A stretch of DNA of 64,000 nucleotides from Pirellulaceae bacterium (GTDB lineage: Bacteria; Planctomycetota; Planctomycetia; Pirellulales; Pirellulaceae). Each line of letters begins with the position of its first letter. Positions within the stretch are counted from its first letter, which is position 1. Positions 58,043-64,000 of the stretch are shown here, piece by piece. The stretch lies in assembly GCA_026004775.1 (NCBI GenBank), contig BPJU01000009.1, forward strand, positions 124,001-188,000. Reading direction: 5' to 3'. The notes beneath the pieces were generated by a model. That model saw only the letters and a list, made by a program, of their open reading frames with translations. It was not told the DNA's origin and ran no database searches. Made by a program: the position numbers and the translations under genes.

Positions 58043-58239
58043 TAGCTATCGTCTCCACGCGGAATGCGACGGCGCGACGAGCGCCCGCCAACGATGTAAT
58101 CGAGCATTCCATCGGGATCGTCGTCCACGGGCCGGAGCGCACTCAGGCCGCTGAGGTTTGTTGCGGGCAAAACTCCCTGGAGGTCTGCCAACTGCTCTAG
58201 TGAAAGGCTGGCCCAAAGTCGGCGTCTCCGACTCTTCCT
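58042..58239 (-). pseudogene. VapB-like antitoxin remnant
   Basis: The frame overlaps the VapC start as TAATG. It reads LSLEQLADLQGVLPATNLSGLSALRP, then DDDPDGMLDYIVGGRSSRRRIPRGDDS, a plausible antitoxin C-terminus. A stop lies just upstream (58240-58242) and no good start codon follows it, so the N-terminus seems lost. Confidence 0.45.
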
Positions 58240-58407
58240 TTATCGACACCACTGTGGGCTACTCTTCCAGCGGCAGAAGCGAAGCCACGTGAAGAGTGCG
58301 GTTCGTTCCTGGACCTGTCCCGAAATTGGCGAACCGTTGATACAAAGCAATAGGATCAACTTGATGTCGCGGCGACTGACCGCCGCGAAGAGCAAATTCC
58401 GGGAGAC

Positions 58408-59757
58408 TTAGCGGATGCCGTATTTTTCTACGAGCCGATACAGTTTTCGGCGGTCGATCCCCAAAGCCCGCGCGGCTCGCGATTTATTGCCACGTTCCCG
58501 ATGGAGCACTTCCACGATTTTGGCTCTCTCCAGCGCCGCCAAATTGTCGCCGGCAACTGCCGCGGTGGGCGTGCCCGAATCGCCCGATGCCACCACGTCT
58601 CGAGGTAGATCGCGTACGCGAATCAGCCGGTCATCCGCCAGAATCTTGGCTCGTTCCAAAGCATTGCTCAATTGACGCACGTTTCCCGGCCATTCATAAG
58701 CCACCAGGTACTGCAGTGCCTGCGGCTCGATTTGCCATTCGGCCCCGAGAAAATGCTCTACTAAAAGCGGTATATCTTCGCGCCGTTCTCGGAGCGGTGG
58801 CAACTCCAGAGACATTACGTTGATCCGATAGTACAGATCCTCGCGAAACCGGCCCGCTTTCACCTCTTCCGCTAAACGGCGATTCGTGGCCGCCAGCAGC
58901 CGCACGTCGACACGCCGCTCCTTAACCGAACCAACGCGTCGGAGCGAACCGTCTTCCAAGACCCGCAGCAGTTTGGCCTGAAGCGGTCCGGGCAACTCGC
59001 CGATTTCGTCAATAAAGAGCGTTCCCCCGTCGGCCACCTCGAAAAGCCCCGGCTTGGCACTTACCGCACCCGTGAATGCTCCGCGTTCATGACCAAACAG
59101 CTCGCTCTCCAATAGAGCCTCAGGAAGGGCCGCGCAATTGATTACGACCATCGGCTTGTCGGCCCGCCGACTAGCTCGGTGCAGAGCATGCGCCACCAGT
59201 TCTTTACCCGTACCGCTTTCGCCTTGGATCAGGATCGCCATATCGCTGGGTCCAGCTCGCTCGATCAGACGAAACACTTCCTGCATGGCCGGCGACTTAC
59301 CGATGATCTGGCGATTGGGCTGGCGCGACCTCAGCAACGACCGCAACTGCTGATTCTCTTTTTCCAACTGCCGCCGCTCGCACGCTTTGGCGACCACCGC
59401 CTCCAGCTCACGCATCGGCACCGGTTTGGTCAAGAAATCGTACGCTCCCAATTTCATGGCCTGAACCGCAGCCTCGATCGTGCCCTGCCCCGTCAGGAGA
59501 ACGACCTGACAATCAGGGTGCTCCTGCCGCACCCGTGCCAGCACCTCCAGCCCCTCACAACCCGGTAGCACCATGTCCAGAATGACTACATCCACCTCGC
59601 GCCGCTGAAGCAAATCCCACGCCTCGCCCGGCGTTCCCGCCTCCAATACCTCATACCCCTGCTTCGAAACCGCCAGCAGCCCCTGCACCGCCAGTTTCCG
59701 AAACTGCGCGTCGTCCTCGACGAGTAATACCACGGGTACGTTCACCGGCCGACTCAT
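58408..59757 (-). CDS. NtrC-family sigma-54-dependent response regulator
   Basis: About 449 residues with three domains. A receiver (LLVEDDAQFRK, phospho-acceptor D61 in VVILDMVLPGCEG, lysine in FLTKPVP) precedes an AAA+ domain with GESGTGKE, the sigma-54 contact loop GAFTGA, GTLFIDEIGEL, and REDLYYRINV. A Fis-type helix-turn-helix (GNKSRAARALGIDRRKLYRLVEKYG) ends the protein. It activates sigma-54 promoters when phosphorylated. No kinase is adjacent; the hybrid kinase at 37504 is a possible but unproven partner. The start is 59757 or 59775. A perfect 20-bp palindrome lies 170 bp upstream. Confidence 0.93.
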   Translation of the reverse strand: MSRPVNVPVVLLVEDDAQFRKLAVQGLLAVSKQGYEVLEAGTPGEAWDLLQRREVDVVILDMVLPGCEGLEVLARVRQEHPDCQVVLLTGQGTIEAAVQAMKLGAYDFLTKPVPMRELEAVVAKACERRQLEKENQQLRSLLRSRQPNRQIIGKSPAMQEVFRLIERAGPSDMAILIQGESGTGKELVAHALHRASRRADKPMVVINCAALPEALLESELFGHERGAFTGAVSAKPGLFEVADGGTLFIDEIGELPGPLQAKLLRVLEDGSLRRVGSVKERRVDVRLLAATNRRLAEEVKAGRFREDLYYRINVMSLELPPLRERREDIPLLVEHFLGAEWQIEPQALQYLVAYEWPGNVRQLSNALERAKILADDRLIRVRDLPRDVVASGDSGTPTAAVAGDNLAALERAKIVEVLHRERGNKSRAARALGIDRRKLYRLVEKYGIR

Positions 59758-60256
59758 CCCGGAAGTCCCCTTCATTGCCTCGAGCTCGACAGGTGGGCCA
59801 ACCGTATCACTGCCCAGGAGCCAGCCTCGCCTACCTCGGGTCGTAAACGGCACCGGTAACCACCTGCTCGCCCCGCTCCCCATATCTGCCGCCGCGGCCG
59901 GCGCTGGACAACTTCACACCGGTCGCGGTGTGCGAATTCGCACACCACCAATGTAACTTGCCTCTTCCGGCTCACCAAGCCAAGACCGAGCAAATTGCCC
60001 GCAACCGATGCTCCTGCTCCCACTAGAGGCTCACATCAGTCCAATTTTTAGCAGCTAAATAGGATTTAACGAGCCGTGGCCACGGCCCTGCATGGGTGAC
60101 CGGCTGCTTTGGCGCAGTCTTTGCACCACAACAGCTTCGTGCCCCCCGGGTGCTCGGGGAGCGATTCCCCCAGAAAAATCCGGTGCACGTAACCGTCGGA
60201 AAGCCGCTCCAGCACAACCAATGCGACTGTTTGCCCCCCAACGGGAGGAGCCCTTG
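59758..60256. other. Divergent intergenic region with palindromes
   Basis: These 499 bp separate the response regulator gene from the CBS-protein gene, which point away from each other. They hold the 20-bp palindrome at 59927-59946 and a 14-bp one, GCCGTGGCCACGGC, at 60073-60086. No gene is credible here, although a frame in line with the CBS gene extends upstream to 60092 without homology. Confidence 0.5.
59927..59946. promoter_or_regulatory. Perfect 20-bp palindrome, likely operator
   Basis: GGTGTGCGAATTCGCACACC equals its own reverse complement. It lies 170 bp upstream of the sigma-54-dependent regulator gene and 311 bp upstream of the CBS-protein gene. Fis-type helix-turn-helix proteins bind dyads of about this size at a distance from the promoter, so autoregulation is a natural guess. 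Confidence 0.55.
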
Positions 60257-60733
60257 ATGAGCGACATAGAAGACCGCCTGAATCAACTTCGAGTATCCGA
60301 TCTCATGGCGCGCCGGGTAACGTCGGTCGCAATCGAATCGACGGCGGCCCAGGCCGCCCAGGCCATGCACGCAGCACATGTGACCGCTGCACCTGTCGTT
60401 GACGGAAACGGAGTGTGCGTCGGAATCGTAACCGCCACCGACTTTTTGCGCTGGGCGGCAGAACAGCCTCAGGCCGACCTGGGCAAAGTACCCCTGCGCG
60501 ACGTGATGCGGTGGGCTGTTCAGACGATCGACGCCGATGCCTCAGTCCTGCTGGCAGCGCGGATGATGTGCGCAGCGCACGTGCACCGCCTGCTGGTCGT
60601 TGACCGCGACGGCCGCCCCGCAGGTATCCTCAGTTCACTGGACCTGGTGGCGATGATGACCAAGATCGTCGATGAGCTGGCCCCGAGGCGTTCAGTGGGC
60701 CAAGCAGGACCGCACCATGGGAAGTTCGATTGA
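60257..60733 (+). CDS. CBS-pair domain protein
   Basis: This 158-residue protein consists of two CBS motifs: LMARRVTSVAIESTAAQAAQAM with VGIVTATDFLRW, and DVMRWAVQTIDADASVLLAARMM with AGILSSLDLVAMMTK. CBS pairs bind adenine nucleotides and report energy state. The ATG at 60257 has GGGAGGAG at good spacing. The next gene starts six bases after its stop, so they form an operon. Confidence 0.9.
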   Translation: MSDIEDRLNQLRVSDLMARRVTSVAIESTAAQAAQAMHAAHVTAAPVVDGNGVCVGIVTATDFLRWAAEQPQADLGKVPLRDVMRWAVQTIDADASVLLAARMMCAAHVHRLLVVDRDGRPAGILSSLDLVAMMTKIVDELAPRRSVGQAGPHHGKFD

Positions 60734-60739
60734 GAGGTC

Positions 60740-62371
60740 ATGATGCAAAGCGCACTGAGTGACGCCACGAGTCGGGAACGCCATCTGCTTCCTGCATGGT
60801 GGCAAGACTTGCAAAGTCCGCATGCTTATCCGGAACCGACGAAGGCGGTGAGCGTGCGCGAGACGCATATTTCGTGGGTGTTCTTGCTGGACCGGCACGT
60901 ATACAAAATCCGCAAGCCTGTCCGCTTTTCCTTTGTCGATTTCAGCACTCTGGAACGCCGCCTGGACGATTGCCGCCGAGAGCTCCGCCTGAACCGGCGC
61001 CTTGCACCTGACATTTATCTGGATGTCGTGCCGCTGGTGCAGCAGCCTGACGGCCATTACCGCTTCGGTGTCTCCGGTCAACCGATCGAGTATGCGGTGC
61101 GGATGGTTCGCCTGCCGGAACAACTTTGCCTGGAACAGGTTCTCCGGCGAACGTCCATCACGCCGTACCAGCAAGAAGGGTTGATACGCGTGTTGGCGGG
61201 GTTTTACCAGCGATTACCGCCCGTCACATTGGCTACAGAAGCCTACTGCCAGCGGATCGCCGGCCATATTGCCGACAACGAGAACGACCTGGTTCCGCGT
61301 GTTTCTCCTGGAACGAGAACCTTGGTACAGCGAGTCCTTCAATCCCAACGACTTTTCCTTCACGTATTCCAGCATGAACTCGACACCCGTGTTCAGGATG
61401 GCCGCATCATAGAAGGCCACGGCGATTTGCGTCCCGAACATATCTATTTGACCGATCCTCCCATCGTTATCGACGCAGTGGAGTTCTCTCGGGAGTTGCG
61501 AGAATTGGACGTGTGGGATGAACTGGCTTTCCTGGCCATGGAATGCGATCGTCTTGGACACCGATACTTGGGCTGCCAGTTGCGTGAGGCAATGCGGCAT
61601 CGGCTGGCTGACCCGGCAAGCGACCGATTGTGGAACTTCTACAAAATTTACCGAGCAACGGTCCGTGCCAAAGTAGCGGCCCTCACGGCAGAACAGCTCG
61701 ACGGTCGCGCCCAAGCGACACTCCGCGCACAGGTGCGGGATTACCTCTTGCTGGCCGAGCAGTATCTGGAGAAAGTCGCCCCGCCCCTGCTGCTGGTAAT
61801 CGGCGGGATTTCGGGCAGCGGCAAGTCGACGCTGGCACGCCATCTCGCCTCCCGACTGGGAATCGCTCACCTCAGCACCGACCAACTCCGGCAGCAACTA
61901 TTGACCGAACAGCAACTGCCCGCCGATCGGCAATATCGCTATAGCACCCAATACCGAGACCGGGTGTATGAGGAGCTTTTCGAGCGGGCTGACCAGCAGT
62001 TGAAAGAAGGGCTATCGGTCGTGCTGGACGGCACGTTCCTGGAAAGGCGCTGGCGAGACCGAGCCTGGGAATTGGCCGGTGCACGTCGAGCCTTGGTCTG
62101 TTTTTTCGTGTGTCGTTGTCCCGCCGGCATTTGCCAGGAGCGAATCCGAGCACGTACCGGGGATCCCTCCGAAGCCGTCCCCGAACTGGTGGACCGTCAG
62201 TTGGAACTCCAGCAGCACGCCGCTCTGGACCCGTCGATCACCTGGGTCGATACTACCGAAAGCCTCCCGGTGCAGGTGCAGACGGTTTTCGACGCGCTGC
62301 GGTCACGACTCAGCCGGCCCCCAGACCAGACACCGGTTCACGGGGCACTGTCACAAACTGATTCCCGGTAA
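60740..62371 (+). CDS. Two-domain protein: aminoglycoside-phosphotransferase-like kinase plus P-loop kinase
   Basis: Of 543 residues, 1-340 resemble a phosphotransferase of the APH/choline-kinase fold (VYKIRKPVRFSFVDFST, catalytic loop GHGDLRPEHIYL, then DAVEFSRELRELDVWDELAFLAME). Residues 345-530 form a P-loop kinase (LLVIGGISGSGKSTLARHLA, then LDGTFLERRWRD). Proteins with this architecture are widespread and often lie near universal stress proteins, but the substrate is not established. It is operonic with the CBS gene and followed by a UspA gene, which supports a stress role. Confidence 0.87.
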   Translation: MMQSALSDATSRERHLLPAWWQDLQSPHAYPEPTKAVSVRETHISWVFLLDRHVYKIRKPVRFSFVDFSTLERRLDDCRRELRLNRRLAPDIYLDVVPLVQQPDGHYRFGVSGQPIEYAVRMVRLPEQLCLEQVLRRTSITPYQQEGLIRVLAGFYQRLPPVTLATEAYCQRIAGHIADNENDLVPRVSPGTRTLVQRVLQSQRLFLHVFQHELDTRVQDGRIIEGHGDLRPEHIYLTDPPIVIDAVEFSRELRELDVWDELAFLAMECDRLGHRYLGCQLREAMRHRLADPASDRLWNFYKIYRATVRAKVAALTAEQLDGRAQATLRAQVRDYLLLAEQYLEKVAPPLLLVIGGISGSGKSTLARHLASRLGIAHLSTDQLRQQLLTEQQLPADRQYRYSTQYRDRVYEELFERADQQLKEGLSVVLDGTFLERRWRDRAWELAGARRALVCFFVCRCPAGICQERIRARTGDPSEAVPELVDRQLELQQHAALDPSITWVDTTESLPVQVQTVFDALRSRLSRPPDQTPVHGALSQTDSR

Positions 62372-62527
62372 AAACCAGATTGGTTATCGCAGCAAAATGT
62401 CATATAAGAAATCCGATGAGCTCAGAGTTTGCCTTGGGAAAACCGCTCCTTTCGATACTCACACCAGAAGGATCGGGTGCCCTAAGGCCGGAACGATTCG
62501 GTGGCCCAGTTGAATGAGGGAGTCGTT

Positions 62528-62956
62528 ATGGCGTTCTTTCCCCGACGGCGCATTGTGGCACCGGTAGACTTTTCGGATTACTCGCTGGAAGTGGTGCAGA
62601 CAGCCTTGGAAATCGCCGGTGATGAAGGCTCAGTGCACGTGTTGCATGTTCTGCCCGATCTGTCACCAACGGAGCCGGGGGTGGTCTGGGCCACCGTCGA
62701 CGATACGGAGCGGATCAACCGAACTCGCCTGGTGTTGCGCGATCGGTACGCAGATCTGGCGCCGCGGCAGTTGGAGTTCGACGTGCGGGTGGGCGACCCG
62801 GGCCACGAGATCGCTCAGTTCGCCGACACCATGCATGCGGACCTGATCGTCATCGCATCTCATGGGCGCACGGGACTGAAACGGTTGCTGATCGGATCGG
62901 TCGCCGAACGTGTGGTGCGCTTGGCCCACTGCCCGGTGCTGGTACTGAAAAAATAA
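62528..62956 (+). CDS. Universal stress protein (UspA family)
   Basis: This 142-residue protein has the UspA fold: RRIVAPVDFSDYSLEVVQTALEIA at the start, VRVGDPGHEIAQFA, and the ATP-binding IASHGRTGLKRLLIGSVAERVVR-A-CPVLVLK at the end (G-2-G-9-G-S pattern). ATP binding is therefore likely. The ATG at 62528 has GAGGGAG six bases upstream and fits the homology better than the GTG at 62501. The 156 bp before it hold no gene. Confidence 0.93.
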   Translation: MAFFPRRRIVAPVDFSDYSLEVVQTALEIAGDEGSVHVLHVLPDLSPTEPGVVWATVDDTERINRTRLVLRDRYADLAPRQLEFDVRVGDPGHEIAQFADTMHADLIVIASHGRTGLKRLLIGSVAERVVRLAHCPVLVLKK

Positions 62957-62992
62957 GGGCAGTCGTTTTTTCGCGTCGAAGCGCCCTACCGA

Positions 62993-64000
62993 TCAGGACG
63001 CCAGTTGCACGGAGTCGGAGCGGCCGGCGCGTGCCGAGGCCGACAGATTACCTTGCCGGCGACGAGCCGCCTGCCGCAGGTTCTCGCGCAGCCGCGCCAT
63101 CACCTTCCATACACTGGGATACACCACCCGATGATAAGCCGAATCTGGCGGCAAATGTTCCATCAGCCGCCGGTGAGCTTCTGCCAGGTTATGGTAGGGC
63201 ATACTCGGGAACAGGTGATGCAAAGCGTGGTAGCGCAAACCCACCGGACAGAGCAGCTCGATCCACGCCCCCCCGGTGATCACTGTCGAGTCGAGTAACT
63301 GCTCTTCGTGCGTCATGCGGCGGCCGTCGTTCGTGTAGTGGTGAGCAAACAGCGTGCGAATGTAATTCAACGTCAAGATGGAGACCGCCAGGAAATAGAG
63401 TTTCGGGATGTGCGTCCAGGGATGCAGCCCGGCCGCCACGGTTCCCAACAAGCACCAGGCTCGAACCGAACACAACAGATCCATGATCGCCCATTCCGCC
63501 AGCGGCGCATGGGCAGGCACCGGCCGGCGGTAGCGAAAATTGATCACGAACGACGACGCCCGTTCCAATGTCCACCGCCGCAAGCGCGGATGCAGAAAGC
63601 TCAACGGCGCTAACAGGAATCGCGTAAACACAAACAACGGCTGGACAAACACTTGGCTTAAAAACAGAGCAATATCGCGCCACGTACCGTTGCCTAACGG
63701 CAAATACTCGCCGTCATCCTTCGTGCCATAATGTTGGGTGTTATGATGGGCGATATGACTTTCATAAAAAAACGAAGGGGTCAAAAGCGGCACTCCGGCT
63801 GCCAGGTTCCACGTAATGCGAAAGGCCCGCATTTCACCCCTTCGAAAATGCACTATTTCGTGCATGAATAGACTCAGTCGATACAGTGCAAACGATGCAA
63901 TAATCCACCCGACCGCTTGCCAACCCGCGGAAGGAGCCAAAAGGTAAACCGCCGCCGCCGAATAACCTACCACGGCACTACCCAAAAAATCGGCCCAATA
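62993..64000 (-). CDS. Fatty acid desaturase, 5' end outside window
   Basis: At least 335 residues are encoded and the frame stays open to the window edge (YWADF before the TTG at 63985), so the N-terminus is missing. The three histidine boxes of membrane di-iron desaturases are present: HEIVH, HIAHH (with NTQH after it), and HALHH. Several membrane segments lie around them. The enzyme inserts a double bond into acyl chains. Its 3' end faces the UspA gene. Confidence 0.9.
   Translation of the reverse strand, partial: YWADFLGSAVVGYSAAAVYLLAPSAGWQAVGWIIASFALYRLSLFMHEIVHFRRGEMRAFRITWNLAAGVPLLTPSFFYESHIAHHNTQHYGTKDDGEYLPLGNGTWRDIALFLSQVFVQPLFVFTRFLLAPLSFLHPRLRRWTLERASSFVINFRYRRPVPAHAPLAEWAIMDLLCSVRAWCLLGTVAAGLHPWTHIPKLYFLAVSILTLNYIRTLFAHHYTNDGRRMTHEEQLLDSTVITGGAWIELLCPVGLRYHALHHLFPSMPYHNLAEAHRRLMEHLPPDSAYHRVVYPSVWKVMARLRENLRQAARRRQGNLSASARAGRSDSVQLAS

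Overview
The window is one contig of a planctomycete-type bacterium (phylum Planctomycetota). I infer this from the gene families and from the ribosomal operon layout, not from a marker search. The evidence is a divergent EF-G in the str operon, no tuf after it, no rpmD gene, a 61-residue zinc-type S14, many GTG starts, a G8-domain beta-helix protein, a Tat-exported Gfo/Idh/MocA oxidoreductase, a serpin, and a transposase-like family common in planctomycetes. I cannot name the genus. No rRNA gene, tRNA gene or CRISPR array was recognised.

1-16 kb: translation block, all on the + strand. It holds the end of rpsL, then rpsG, fusA, and after a 390-bp gap with a clear sigma-70-like promoter rpsJ-rplC-rplD-rplW-rplB-rpsS-rplV-rpsC-rplP-rpmC-rpsQ-rplN-rplE-rpsN-rpsH-rplF-rplR-rpsE-rplO-secY-adk-map. 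rplX (L24) and rpmD (L30) are missing from their usual places. rpsC and rplP overlap by 62 nt.

16-35 kb: housekeeping and secreted proteins. These are a UbiD-family decarboxylase, leucyl aminopeptidase, a LarA-like protein, a membrane protein, a secreted serpin, a Tat-exported oxidoreductase, a G8-domain protein split by an in-frame TAA, a glycosyltransferase split by a frameshift, asnS, trxB and cstA.

35-51 kb: envelope and signalling. This part has an orphan TolC-like lipoprotein with a proline-rich tail, a large hybrid histidine kinase, a GT2 glycosyltransferase coupled to an unknown gene, an Eis-like acetyltransferase, a three-gene overlapping operon (UPF0324 membrane protein, a 100-residue membrane protein, a dihydroorotate-dehydrogenase-like enzyme) and an MrfA-type DEAD-box helicase.

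51-58.4 kb: accessory, partly decayed region. A protein related to REP-associated (RAYT-type) transposases has lost both HUH histidines. Next comes about 1.7 kb without convincing genes, then a minus-strand island. The island holds a DUF499-like ATPase remnant with a damaged P-loop, an intact overlapping trio (TIGR04255 protein, antitoxin candidate, PIN toxin), a DUF1156 methylase remnant and a frameshifted VapBC pair joined to it by an ATGA overlap. I read it as the wreck of a DUF499/DUF1156 defence-type locus in which one toxin-antitoxin cassette stayed intact.

58.4-64 kb: a sigma-54-dependent response regulator with a perfect 20-bp palindrome upstream, then a CBS-pair protein, a two-domain kinase/P-loop protein, a UspA protein and a fatty acid desaturase running off the window end.

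Across the window there are four copies of a roughly 65-nt inverted-repeat element (3706-3768, 30014-30077, 45720-45785, 53751-53814). One lies inside the ribosomal operon and one lies 470 bp downstream of the RAYT-like gene.
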